This document shows positions 1 through 7,660 of a DNA stretch of 64,000 nt, piece after piece; the first letter of the stretch is position 1, and every line of letters begins with the position of its first letter. A program made the translations under genes and the position numbers. Origin of the DNA: Arthrobacter sp. Soil764 (GTDB lineage: Bacteria > Actinomycetota > Actinomycetes > Actinomycetales > Micrococcaceae); assembly GCF_001428075.1 (NCBI RefSeq), contig NZ_LMSI01000003.1, positions 62,001-126,000 of the forward strand. The letters run 5' to 3'. A model generated the notes under the pieces. The model was not told the DNA's origin. It saw only the letters and a list, made by a program, of their open reading frames with translations, and ran no database searches.

Positions 1-56
1 CGCCGAAATTCGGGGTCTGCAAGGTGAGGGCGATTCTCGTATTTTCGGGGACCAGT

Positions 57-2582
57 TCATTCTGAGGGCTCTGCCGGTGTGTTTTCTGCGGAGTCGGCGC
101 CGGTGGTTGTGGCCAGGTCAGTCAGTGGAGCGTAGCGTGCATTGCTCGCAGCGACCGCCGTTGACCATCGGATGGCGTTGGTCATACTAAGTCCGGTGAG
201 GCGGGCGAGGATGGCCGGGGGCAGGGTCTGTGCGAGAGTCCCCAATGCGGCGGTTCGGTACGGATTTGGTTCGATGCCGAGGCCCCGCAGCTGGCGGATC
301 AGTGCGTTGCTGGTCAGTGGACGGCCGTGGCGGGTACCGGGCAGCAGCCATGTGCTGTCTGTTGTTGGCCGGAACAGCCGTGGCGCGGTTCGGTTGGCCC
401 GGGCTTCGAGGGCGATCGCGGCGATTTCGTCGGGTAGGTGCAGCGGATCCGCGCCCAGCCGCAGGCGGGTCTTTCCGTGTTCGTGGTCGATGTCCCGAAT
501 CTGAAGCTTGACGATTTGGTGCGGTTGCAGGCCGAAAAGTATCACCAGGGCGGCTGCCAGTTTCGTGGCCGCGGGAAGAGAATTATCTGATCTGGTGACG
601 CTTCCGAGCAGGGCGCGGCGTTCGTCTAGGTCGGGTCCGCTAAGGGCGAGGCCCGGATGCGGTGGTCGGCTGATGCTGAGGCGACCTGCGAGTTTGTTGC
701 GGTGTGCCCAGACAAGGAATGCCTTCACACGGTGCGTTTCGCTGTGCGTGGTCGCCTGCCACCGTTGTAGATCGGTTTGGTTGAGGGTTGATAGGCACGT
801 TCCGTGCTGCCGTGCCCAGTCGAGCAGTTCACGGACTATGCGCAGTTCCCGTCGTCGGGATGTTGTCAGCGTTGAGGTGGTTGGCTGGTGTCGGCGCCGG
901 AGGGTGTTCAGATGGCGCCACCGGGCGAATCGAACGAAGGCCCGACGTTCTGCGGGGTCAACTATCAGTTCGGCAGTGGCGGTTACCCATCGTTCCAGGC
1001 GTGAGAGGTTCTCGTCTCGGGGTGGCAACAGGCCATGCTCGACTAGCAGGGACCGCACAGCCCCGGTGGCCTGGGCAGTCCCGGCGGCGTCCAGGAAATC
1101 GTGGGACAGGTTTCCCGGTGCGCTCAGGACGGTGCGGAGGAGTTGGACCGTGCGTTTCCGGCCGAAGGTGCTCAGGATTGCTGTTTCGTCCGCACCCAGA
1201 CACCAATCCCGGAGCGCCAGGGCTTCTGGGACCTGTGCGGTCAAGCCTTCGGGGAACAGGCCGTGGATTTTGTCGTTTGCCGTGCAGCGGTCGCAGAGAC
1301 CGTCCCGATGCACGTAGCGGTGCTGCCCGCAGCGCTGGCAGGTGCGGAAGGATGCCGGGTTTTTGGGCCAGCAGGCATCGCAAAGCGGTACGGTGCCGGA
1401 CCGTCCCGCCACATGCCGGTCCCTTCCGCAGTCCGCACAAGCTTCACGGCGGCGGCCGCATGGCTTGCAGAGTGGCTGGCCGTCGGAGTCCCGGGTTCCG
1501 ACGGTCCGTGTCCGATCGCAGCGGACGCACCGTTCCTTCGGCTTGGAGCACTCGTGGCAGCGTGATCGGGGTGTTCCGGCAAACAGGCAGGGTTTGACCC
1601 GGCGACAGGAATGGCAGGTATCGACGCGCTGGCGGGCACGACAGGATGGGCAAAGCGGCCCGTCGGGGCTGTTCAAGGCGATCTTCCTGAGCTTCCCGCA
1701 GACGGTACAGGCCGCGGACTGGTCGGGCAGCTTTTTCGCGCACCCCTGGCAAAGACCTTTCCCATCCAGTTCGCGCCGGACAATCGTGCGAGTGGTCCCG
1801 CATTCGTCGCACGGCTGTGCGCGGGAAGCGGTGTAGCAGCGGCGGCAGCAGAGCCTCTGATCGAGCACGTGATTGAGTGCAACGGCTTTCCCGCAGTGAC
1901 CGCACCCGGGCGGCGGAAGAGGGACACCTTCAGCCCGCAGTGCTTCATACAGCCTTAGGAACAGCCTCGGCCCGGCGGAAGGGTCTGACATCCAACCGCT
2001 GCCGAAGGCCTGGTATTCAAGAGCAAGCCGCAGCAGCGCGCTGTCGCCGGGGACCTTGAGCATAGCAACTGCAGCGCGGGCCTGCTGATCCGTTGCCCGT
2101 GGAAGTTGGGCTCCGAGCGCGCTTAGGAGCGTGGTCCGGGCATCTTTGGCCAGCGTGTCCCAGCAGGTGCCGCAGTAGTGCTGCCCGGCTACGGTTGTCC
2201 GCCGCCGACGCAGCTGCCGACAGGAGGTGCATGTGGTCTGGCTGCGACGTCTTCTGGTGTCGCACGTATCGCAGATCCTGACGGCGCCGTCGCGGGCGTT
2301 GAGTGCACGCTCCTGTGAGCAGTGGCCGCAGGCCGGAAGCCTTAGCCGTGTGGCGCCCTCGGCGAGCAGTTTATGGATGAGGCGGTCCAGGGCTGGCGGC
2401 ATGTCGTTCTCTGCCGAGACCAGGAGGCTTGGGCGTGCCTGTAGTGCTGCCAGGAGCCGGAGCGAGTGGGGGTGCCGTGGCACGACATCGCCGACGGTGG
2501 AGCGGACAAGAGTGCGGGGAAGCGCTGCCTCGATCGAGCAGACGATGTCGGTGACGGCTTCCAGGGCCTCATTACGGTGCAT
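57..2582 (-). CDS. CxxC-array (zinc-ribbon) protein with degenerate tyrosine-recombinase C-terminus
   Basis: 841 aa, ATG start overlapping the end of the upstream HTH gene by 11 nt, so probably translationally coupled. Residues 85-140 hold four CxxC knuckles and residues 227-433 hold fourteen more, 18 in all, enough for about nine zinc-ribbon units. Residues ~540-820 look like a phage-type integrase: a helical core-binding-like part, then a stretch ending in YRTAAL at 775-780 that aligns by eye with the HxxR box of the neighbouring recombinase. The catalytic residues are mostly lost: the first Arg is Gln686, the HxxR His is Asn773, the second His is Leu798 and the Tyr position is not Tyr; only Arg776 remains. 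I infer a non-catalytic DNA-binding or architectural partner of the adjacent recombinase. No established function is known to me. Confidence 0.85.
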   Translation of the reverse strand: MHRNEALEAVTDIVCSIEAALPRTLVRSTVGDVVPRHPHSLRLLAALQARPSLLVSAENDMPPALDRLIHKLLAEGATRLRLPACGHCSQERALNARDGAVRICDTCDTRRRRSQTTCTSCRQLRRRRTTVAGQHYCGTCWDTLAKDARTTLLSALGAQLPRATDQQARAAVAMLKVPGDSALLRLALEYQAFGSGWMSDPSAGPRLFLRLYEALRAEGVPLPPPGCGHCGKAVALNHVLDQRLCCRRCYTASRAQPCDECGTTRTIVRRELDGKGLCQGCAKKLPDQSAACTVCGKLRKIALNSPDGPLCPSCRARQRVDTCHSCRRVKPCLFAGTPRSRCHECSKPKERCVRCDRTRTVGTRDSDGQPLCKPCGRRREACADCGRDRHVAGRSGTVPLCDACWPKNPASFRTCQRCGQHRYVHRDGLCDRCTANDKIHGLFPEGLTAQVPEALALRDWCLGADETAILSTFGRKRTVQLLRTVLSAPGNLSHDFLDAAGTAQATGAVRSLLVEHGLLPPRDENLSRLERWVTATAELIVDPAERRAFVRFARWRHLNTLRRRHQPTTSTLTTSRRRELRIVRELLDWARQHGTCLSTLNQTDLQRWQATTHSETHRVKAFLVWAHRNKLAGRLSISRPPHPGLALSGPDLDERRALLGSVTRSDNSLPAATKLAAALVILFGLQPHQIVKLQIRDIDHEHGKTRLRLGADPLHLPDEIAAIALEARANRTAPRLFRPTTDSTWLLPGTRHGRPLTSNALIRQLRGLGIEPNPYRTAALGTLAQTLPPAILARLTGLSMTNAIRWSTAVAASNARYAPLTDLATTTGADSAENTPAEPSE

Positions 2583-2922
2583 CGTCGGGCATGATCTTCG
2601 CTCGTTTCGGGCGAAGGTTCTGCTCCCTGAGGAATTCGGCAGTTCCGCCTTCTACCGGAGCGTCCGTGCCGGTCCTGGCCGCTGGTTTGCCCAGTTCCAC
2701 GGATTGGACAAGGTCGTCGGCGGAGCAGTGGAAGATGTCCATCAAGGCTGCAAAGACGTGCAGGTTGAGTCGTTCGGGTTTCTCGGTGACGAGCCGGTAA
2801 ACCTGGCTCTGGGAGAGATGAACGCCCCGCTCCCGCAGTTCGGGGATCAGTTTTGACGTGCTGAACATGCCGGCGGCAGCCATGACTTCCCTGAGCCGCC
2901 ACTCGTAACCGATCATCTTCAT
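2572..2922 (-). CDS. XRE/Cro-type helix-turn-helix protein of the recombinase cassette
   Basis: 116 aa. The first ~75 residues form a Cro/C1-like HTH, with the recognition region around LSQSQVYRLV and the usual final helix motif HCSADDLV; the remaining ~40 residues are polar and charged. Its ATG overlaps the recombinase stop codon (ATGA) and its own stop overlaps the start of the CxxC-array gene, so it is the middle gene of a tightly coupled three-gene operon. It could autoregulate the cassette or act as an excisionase-like directionality factor; the sequence alone cannot decide. Two palindrome-like decamers just upstream of the first gene are candidate binding sites. Confidence 0.85.
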   Translation of the reverse strand: MKMIGYEWRLREVMAAAGMFSTSKLIPELRERGVHLSQSQVYRLVTEKPERLNLHVFAALMDIFHCSADDLVQSVELGKPAARTGTDAPVEGGTAEFLREQNLRPKRAKIMPDDAP

Positions 2923-4034
2923 TTGATGCCTCCTGCTTCGGGCTTGAGCAACTGGTTGAGTGTCTGACGCATCATCTTGTTGGCAAAATCCGTGCTCACC
3001 GCAGTGTAAAGGCCGGTCGTTGACTGGTAGGCATGGCCGACCTGTTGCAGGACGAACACCGGATCCACGCCGGATTCGACCAAATGCGTGACGTAACTAT
3101 GTCGCAGGGCATGAGGCGACAGCGCCGGATCGAGGCCAAGCTCATCCCTGATTTCCGCGAAGCGGTCCTGGATTTCACGGACCCTGGACCTGCCCCCTCG
3201 CTCCGAGAGCCACAACGCATTGGAATCGGTGTCTCGCACCTTGGGCCATACGTTCTCCACGTAGTCCTGGACGGAATCCACCGCCCACGCATGCAAGGAG
3301 ACAACCGAACGCCTCTTGGGCGCTCCTCCGGCGGACGCCTTCCCGTTCCGGACGTGCAGGATCCCGTACTGGCCGAACTCCGGGGCATGCGGGTTCCTGT
3401 AGAAGTCCGTCACATCCAGTTGCACCGCTTCATTGATCCGCAGGCCCCACCCGTACGTCACCTTCAAAAGCGTCGCGTCCCGATAAGCCGGTAGTGCCCC
3501 TTTCCGCCGTGACTGCAGGCACTCGTCCACCAGCGAGTCCACCCGGTCGAGCAGACGCTGCAGCTCATTCCGGGTCAGCGGCCGCCGGCCCGGCTGCCCC
3601 TCGTAGTTCTGAAGATGGGCCGTGGTGTTCCACTCATGACAGACCTGGATCGGGTGCGTGCCGAACCGCTGCATGCACTCATTCGCCCAGCCATAATGCT
3701 CAGAGCAAAGAAAGTCGCAGAAAGCCTTGATCGCGTACTGGTAAACCCGGATCGTCGATGGCCTCAGGTGCTTCACGGCGACCAGATGCGACGTCCACTC
3801 ATCCATGCTCCCGGCCGTCCACTCCCACGGCCACTCACCACAGAACCTCTGGAAATCGCGAACCCTCAGGACGGCGCTGCGGATGCTCTTCTCGCGCAGA
3901 TTCCTGCCGCCGCGCTGCTGCATTGACCAACCATCCAGCATCGCCTCAAACACGGAGTTCCCCTCGTCAAGAAACGCCACCCCCGCTGCAATGTGTAGCG
4001 ACGACGCCCCTTGCGGAATCTCGCGTCGACTCAC
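2919..4034 (-). CDS. Tyrosine site-specific recombinase (integrase family)
   Basis: 371 aa with a GTG start preceded by GGGAGG at 5-nt spacing. An N-terminal SAM-like core-binding domain (~25-125) is followed by a catalytic domain with the full active-site set: Arg199 (GLRINEA), Lys232, His308 and Arg311 (HALRH), His334 (VGHAY) and the nucleophile Tyr343 (GLYTAV). It is therefore predicted to be an active strand-transfer enzyme. It is the first gene of an operon with an XRE-type protein and an inactive recombinase-like zinc protein, an arrangement reminiscent of Tn554-type or recombinase-in-trio elements but not matching either. It lies 159 bp downstream of umuD on the same strand, so read-through from the SOS promoter is possible. 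Confidence 0.92.
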   Translation of the reverse strand: MSRREIPQGASSLHIAAGVAFLDEGNSVFEAMLDGWSMQQRGGRNLREKSIRSAVLRVRDFQRFCGEWPWEWTAGSMDEWTSHLVAVKHLRPSTIRVYQYAIKAFCDFLCSEHYGWANECMQRFGTHPIQVCHEWNTTAHLQNYEGQPGRRPLTRNELQRLLDRVDSLVDECLQSRRKGALPAYRDATLLKVTYGWGLRINEAVQLDVTDFYRNPHAPEFGQYGILHVRNGKASAGGAPKRRSVVSLHAWAVDSVQDYVENVWPKVRDTDSNALWLSERGGRSRVREIQDRFAEIRDELGLDPALSPHALRHSYVTHLVESGVDPVFVLQQVGHAYQSTTGLYTAVSTDFANKMMRQTLNQLLKPEAGGIK

Positions 4035-4048
4035 GATATCCTCCCGTC

Positions 4049-4069
4049 TGATGCACTAATAATGCATTA
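4049..4069 (-). promoter_or_regulatory. Tandem palindrome-like decamers upstream of the recombinase gene
   Basis: Plus-strand TGATGCACTA (4049-4058) and the perfect palindrome TAATGCATTA (4060-4069) are 11 bp apart, one helical turn, and sit 15 bp upstream of the recombinase GTG. The outer ATGCA/TGCAT arms (4051-4055, 4063-4067) also form a perfect dyad. This is a plausible operator for the cassette's HTH protein; binding is inferred. Confidence 0.4.
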
Positions 4070-4193
4070 AACGGGAAATTGGCCTCCTGGGCAAAACGAA
4101 AACCAAGCTGGTCAAGGGTTCGAAACGGTACCCTGAGGGGCAATAACGCAAGTATGGGGGCGGGCGCGTTCCCGTTTACCGGAAAAACGCGCA

Positions 4194-4625
4194 TTAGACA
4201 TGGTGCAGGCACCTGGTGGCAACACCCCAGATGGTCAGCTCGGACAGGGCGGGGACGTGGATGTCCGGGTACTTCGGGTTCTCCGCCTGCAGCACAACAC
4301 CGGTGCGGGTGATGCGGAGGCGTTTCACCGTCAGTTCCCCGTCCAGCACCGCAATCACCACGCACCCGTCCCTGGGCTCCAGCGCCCGGTTGACGATCAG
4401 TTCATCGCCGTCGCTGATGCCGGCGCCCTCCATGGAGTCCCCGGTGACCCGGACCACGAAGGTGCTGGTGATGTCCTTGATGAGATGCGCGTTCAGGTCG
4501 ATCCGGCCGTCGAAGTAGTCCTGCGCCGGCGACGGAAAGCCTGCCGCCACCGCCACGGGGGAGATCAGCACCGAGAACAACGAGGCGCCCGCATCTATCA
4601 CGCGGGGACCGATAATAACGCCCAC
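4194..4625 (-). CDS. umuD: UmuD-like S24 peptidase (SOS mutagenesis protein), orphan
   Basis: 143 aa with a GTG start and AAAGG upstream. UmuD/LexA-family self-cleaving protein: predicted Ala28-Gly29 cleavage bond (VAAGF), Ser64 nucleophile in GDSMEG and Lys101 in TVKRL. UmuD, after RecA-stimulated autocleavage, normally forms DNA polymerase V with UmuC. A LexA-type box lies directly upstream (4639-4654). In this gene family umuC usually follows immediately, but here no Y-family polymerase is present: the next gene is the tyrosine recombinase. The ~160 bp between them shows no recognisable umuC remnant in any frame I read. UmuC may lie outside the window or be lost. Confidence 0.9.
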   Translation of the reverse strand: MGVIIGPRVIDAGASLFSVLISPVAVAAGFPSPAQDYFDGRIDLNAHLIKDITSTFVVRVTGDSMEGAGISDGDELIVNRALEPRDGCVVIAVLDGELTVKRLRITRTGVVLQAENPKYPDIHVPALSELTIWGVATRCLHHV

Positions 4626-4638
4626 AACACACCTTTAT

Positions 4639-4654
4639 TCGAATATATGTTCGA
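4639..4654 (-). promoter_or_regulatory. SOS box (LexA operator) of umuD
   Basis: TCGAACATATATTCGA on the minus strand matches the actinobacterial LexA site GAAC-N4-GTTC with one mismatch, symmetric TCGAAC/TTCGA arms, 14 bp upstream of the umuD GTG. It implies DNA-damage induction of umuD and possibly of the downstream recombinase cassette. Confidence 0.75.
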
Positions 4655-4747
4655 TAGTTTCAGTGTAGCCCTGAGCGCTGACAACCGGCACCCACCCACA
4701 GGCCGGGGTGCTTCGCAAGGGAGTACGACGGCGGCCGGCAGCCCACG

Positions 4748-4753
4748 TAGACT
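4748..4753 (+). promoter_or_regulatory. -10 box of a leaderless mRNA (HAD gene)
   Basis: TAGACT is followed by exactly 6 nt and then the ATG at 4760, the geometry of an actinobacterial leaderless transcript; no Shine-Dalgarno sequence is needed. This supports the chosen start. Confidence 0.55.
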
Positions 4754-4759
4754 GGCAGG

Positions 4760-5578
4760 ATGCGGCTGGTAGCAAGCGACATTGACGGAACCATCCTTGG
4801 GCACGACGGAAAAATCAGCCCCCGCACCATCCGCGCCTTCCACGCCTGCCGTGATGCCGGCGTCGAGCTTGTCTTCGTTACAGGGCGCCCGCCGCGGTGG
4901 CTGCACCCCCTCGAGGAGCAGTTGGGCCACACGGGACGGGTGATCTGCTCCAACGGTGCAGTGGTCTGGGACCTCGAGGCGGACCGCCTGGTTTCCGCCC
5001 GCACCCTGGCCATCGACACCGTCCTGGAAGCCCGCCGCATCATCAAGAAACTCCGCCCGGCCGCCCTGTTCGCCGCCGAAACGCTCACCGGATTCCATCT
5101 CGAACCGGGCTTCATCGAAAACGAATCCAGCGAACTGCTCGCCGAATTCACTCCCGCGCCGCTGAAGGAAACGCTCACCACAGACGACTCCGTGGTCAAA
5201 TTCCTTGCCATCGTCCGCGACGGCACGCCCGACGATTTCCTGGCCGAGGTGGCGCCCGCCGTCGAACATCTGGCCGCCACCACGCACTCCTCGCCCGGTG
5301 TCCCCATGCTGGAACTCTCCCTGCCCGGGGTCAACAAAGCCGTCACCCTGGCTGAATACGCCTCGGCTCTGGGCATTGACGCCGCGGACGTGGTGGCCTT
5401 CGGTGACATGCCCAACGACATCGAGATGCTGCGGTGGGCAGGCCACGGCTATGCCATGGCCAGCGGCCATCCGGAGGCCATCCGGGCGGCGGGGCAACAG
5501 GCGCCGCATTTTGACGACGACGGCGTGGCCCAGGTTCTGGAGGCCAGGCTCGCCTCCCTGGGCGTCCAGTCTTCCTGA
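4760..5578 (+). CDS. Cof-type HAD-superfamily phosphatase
   Basis: 272 aa. Motif I DIDGT has Asp7 and Asp9 as nucleophile and acid/base; motif III/IV GDMPNDIEML lies near residue 215, followed by the family-typical GYAMASGHPEA. These features place it in the Cof/YbjI/SupH group (HAD IIB cap), cytosolic enzymes that dephosphorylate sugar phosphates, FMN or related metabolites. The exact substrate cannot be read from the sequence. The gene stands alone, divergent from umuD, and the -10 box position indicates a leaderless transcript starting at this ATG. Confidence 0.9.
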   Translation: MRLVASDIDGTILGHDGKISPRTIRAFHACRDAGVELVFVTGRPPRWLHPLEEQLGHTGRVICSNGAVVWDLEADRLVSARTLAIDTVLEARRIIKKLRPAALFAAETLTGFHLEPGFIENESSELLAEFTPAPLKETLTTDDSVVKFLAIVRDGTPDDFLAEVAPAVEHLAATTHSSPGVPMLELSLPGVNKAVTLAEYASALGIDAADVVAFGDMPNDIEMLRWAGHGYAMASGHPEAIRAAGQQAPHFDDDGVAQVLEARLASLGVQSS

Positions 5579-5687
5579 CTCCCGCCAGCCCCCTATTCAC
5601 AGCTGCCGCTCACCTGGCGTTTACCTTCCGGCCGTAGCGTAAAGCGTGGAAGGCAGGCACTTCGCCCGCCGGCTCACAGGGGGCAAC

Positions 5688-5951
5688 ATGGCAAGGAACG
5701 TCAGGCAGCACATGGCCGATGGGACGCTGCGCAAAGCAACGCCCGCTCCACACTGGAAGCAGCTGCGCCAGGGCGACCGCGTCCGGGTCCTCTTCTCACC
5801 CGGCTTCGAGGCGGGCGGCGTGGTGGACACCATCACTGCGGACCACACGGCCGTGTGGGTGCACCTCGACGGCGGCCGCGGCCGCACCCTGCTGCACTGC
5901 GGGGATGGCGTGGACATTGTTCCGTGCGGGGAGACCGGCTGCCGGGACTGA
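5688..5951 (+). CDS. Small hypothetical protein
   Basis: 87 aa from the ATG at 5688, chosen because AGGGGG lies 4 nt upstream; an in-frame GTG at 5646 would add 14 residues but lacks a ribosome site. A central segment (KQLRQGDRVRVLF, then GGVVDTITADHTAVWVHLD) reads like a short SH3-like beta-barrel fold around a small hydrophobic core. I do not recognise the family. It is followed 27 bp later by the GDPD gene. Confidence 0.7.
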   Translation: MARNVRQHMADGTLRKATPAPHWKQLRQGDRVRVLFSPGFEAGGVVDTITADHTAVWVHLDGGRGRTLLHCGDGVDIVPCGETGCRD

Positions 5952-5966
5952 GCGGCAGGTCCGCGG

Positions 5967-5972
5967 TACGCT
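5967..5972 (+). promoter_or_regulatory. -10 box of a leaderless mRNA (GDPD gene)
   Basis: TACGCT, 6 nt, then GTG at 5979; no Shine-Dalgarno sequence upstream. It fits leaderless initiation. Confidence 0.5.
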
Positions 5973-5978
5973 CGCAGA

Positions 5979-6803
5979 GTGACCCTGCCCTTTTTTGAGC
6001 ACAAGGACGACGCCGGGCGGCAGCTTCCCATCGCCATGGCCCACCGCGGATTCTCGGCCGAGGGGCTGGAGAACTCCATGGCCGCGTTCCGCTCCGGCGT
6101 CGAACTCGGCTTCCGGTACCTGGAAACGGACGTGCACACCACGGCCGACGGCGTGCTGCTGCTCTTCCATGATGAAACCCTGGACCGGGTGACCGACGGC
6201 AGGGGGCGTGTGGCGGAGCTGCCGGCCGCGGACGTCGCGAAGGCGCGGATCAACGGCCGCGAGCCCATCCCCACCTTCGATGAGCTGGTGACCCAGCTGC
6301 CCCACGCCAGACTGAACCTGGACGTTAAAGACTGGAACTCAGTCCAGAGCACTGCCGCGGCCATCGAGCGGCATCAGGCGCACCAGCGGGTGCTGGTCAC
6401 CAGTTTTTCGGACCGCCGACGGCGGGCGTTGCTGAGACTGCTCAGCCGGCCGGTCGCCTCATCGGCCGGCGTGGCCTCCAGTGCCCTCTTCACCCTGCTG
6501 GGCCCGGTGCTTCCACGCCCGTTGTTCCGACGGCTCATGCGCGGTGTGCTCCGGGACGTGCACGCGCTGCAGGTCCCCGTCCGCTATGGACGGGTCCCTG
6601 TTGTCAGCGCCGGCTTCATCCGCCGGGCCCATGCCTTGGACCTGGCCGTGCACGTCTGGACCATCAACGACGCCGCGGAGATGCACCGGCTCCTCCAGTT
6701 GGGCGTGGACGGCATCGTCACGGACCGGGCGGACCTGCTCCGCAACGTGCTGATGGAGCGCGGCGAGTGGCCAGGGGGCCACTCGCCTGGCGCAGCCTCC
6801 TAG
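5979..6803 (+). CDS. Glycerophosphodiester phosphodiesterase
   Basis: 274 aa, GTG start. GDPD TIM-barrel signature: AHRGFSAEGLENSMAAF near residues 20-36 (HR...E metal/catalytic motif), YLETDVHTTADGVLLLFHDETLDR (~45-68) and a C-terminal VHVWTINDA...GVDGIVTDR. It hydrolyses glycerophosphodiesters to glycerol-3-phosphate and an alcohol. No signal peptide is visible, so it is probably cytoplasmic. Its TAG stop shares the CTAG at 6800-6803 with the stop of the convergent next gene. The region around 150-185 (SRPVASSAGVASS...LFRRLMRGV) matches the actinobacterial subgroup. Confidence 0.92.
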   Translation: MTLPFFEHKDDAGRQLPIAMAHRGFSAEGLENSMAAFRSGVELGFRYLETDVHTTADGVLLLFHDETLDRVTDGRGRVAELPAADVAKARINGREPIPTFDELVTQLPHARLNLDVKDWNSVQSTAAAIERHQAHQRVLVTSFSDRRRRALLRLLSRPVASSAGVASSALFTLLGPVLPRPLFRRLMRGVLRDVHALQVPVRYGRVPVVSAGFIRRAHALDLAVHVWTINDAAEMHRLLQLGVDGIVTDRADLLRNVLMERGEWPGGHSPGAAS

Positions 6804-7234
6804 CCGCGGCCCGTGCTGGTTGACGGGTCCTGGTCACCCTCGGAAGGATCTGCCCGCAGCTCATCCGGGTTACTCTCGGGAAGTCCACCGGACCCCCGAA
6901 CGTTGCCGCCACCTGTCCCTGCCCCGCCCGCGGGCGCTGTGGCGTCTCCGGCCAGGCCGCCGTCGTCGGCTTCGTCAGTGTCATTTTCGTCGACATCCCC
7001 GCCGAACGGGCTCTCGGATACCGGCCCCGGAGCGGCCCCCGTCTTGAGGCCCGGCGCCTTCTGCTTCTCCGCCTCCATGGCGTTTGAGCCTTCGCTCAGG
7101 GACGAATGGACTTCCACGTCGTCATTGGGGTTTGTGGGGTCGGGTACATCCATCTTCTCCGTGGGCTTGGATGTCCCGGCCAGGTCCTCCATGGCGTTTT
7201 CTGCTGCCTTGCCGATGCTGTCGCCGATTCCCAT
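6800..7234 (-). CDS. Acidic, intrinsically disordered hypothetical protein
   Basis: 144 aa; AAGGAG lies 8 nt upstream of the ATG. The first ~20 residues (IGDSIGKAAENAMEDLAG) are amphipathic-helix-like; the rest is rich in Asp, Glu, Gly, Pro and Ser with no hydrophobic core, so it is predicted to be disordered. It is divergent from a second small hydrophilic gene at 7370, and the shared intergenic region carries the TCAGCATGCTTA dyad found near other stress-like genes in this window. A stress-response role is an inference from context. Confidence 0.75.
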   Translation of the reverse strand: MGIGDSIGKAAENAMEDLAGTSKPTEKMDVPDPTNPNDDVEVHSSLSEGSNAMEAEKQKAPGLKTGAAPGPVSESPFGGDVDENDTDEADDGGLAGDATAPAGGAGTGGGNVRGSGGLPESNPDELRADPSEGDQDPSTSTGRG

Positions 7235-7302
7235 GTGACTGCTCCTTCCGACATCGCGTACCGGTGCCCCAGCGGCACACCGGCCCTACTCCTCCAGAAT
7301 TA

Positions 7303-7314
7303 TCAGCATGCTTA
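7303..7314. promoter_or_regulatory. TAAGY-N2-RCTTA-type dyad (copy 1)
   Basis: TCAGCATGCTTA, 11 of 12 positions matching TAAGCATGCTTA, in the divergent region between the small genes at 7234 and 7370. See the findings for the other three copies. Confidence 0.45.
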
Positions 7315-7369
7315 CAATTAGTCCAGTGCTGGGGAATCAGACCGCAGCCGGAGAGGAAGGAAGAGCAGC

Positions 7370-7606
7370 ATGAGCACTTACCATCCGGAAAATGACCCCG
7401 CGAACCCTGACCGGCCGGGGAAGGAAGACGTTGGCGCCGCACAGTCCCACCTTGCGGAGCAGCGCAGCCGCGAGTCGGGCGGCTCGCCGAACCCGGATCC
7501 GGCGGAGGGCAATGTCACCGGTCTTGAACCGGGCGGGGGAGTGCCGCCGGGCGAGACGCCGCCGGCCGAAGACCAGATGAGTCGGGACCAGGGCCATTCC
7601 GAATAG
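7370..7606 (+). CDS. Small hydrophilic protein, DUF6480-like
   Basis: 78 aa. The C-terminal half contains NPDPAEGNVTGLEPGGGVPPGETPPAE, which resembles the conserved motif I associate with DUF6480, although the membrane segment usual for that group is absent here. The protein is low-complexity and probably disordered. A GGAAGG-type ribosome site precedes the ATG. It is divergent from the acidic protein at 7234 and shares its dyad. Confidence 0.7.
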   Translation: MSTYHPENDPANPDRPGKEDVGAAQSHLAEQRSRESGGSPNPDPAEGNVTGLEPGGGVPPGETPPAEDQMSRDQGHSE

Positions 7607-7660
7607 CGCCTGAATGGTCGGCACGGCGGCGAAAAGATCCCGCCGCCGCGCTGACCCGCG

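Noticed and set aside
142..2281. Several long plus-strand open frames opposite the 841-aa gene
   Set aside because: Arg/Pro/Ser-rich translations without family motifs; they are high-GC antisense shadows of the CxxC-array gene.
4034..4193. Possible umuC remnant between umuD and the recombinase
   Set aside because: ATG-initiated frames after the umuD stop give no Y-family polymerase motif; the region is better read as the recombinase promoter.
1..4200. Terminal inverted or direct repeats of the recombinase cassette
   Set aside because: Loose similarity between GAGGG-containing stretches near 28-50 and 4135-4165 is no better than chance; element ends cannot be defined, and the left end may lie outside the window.
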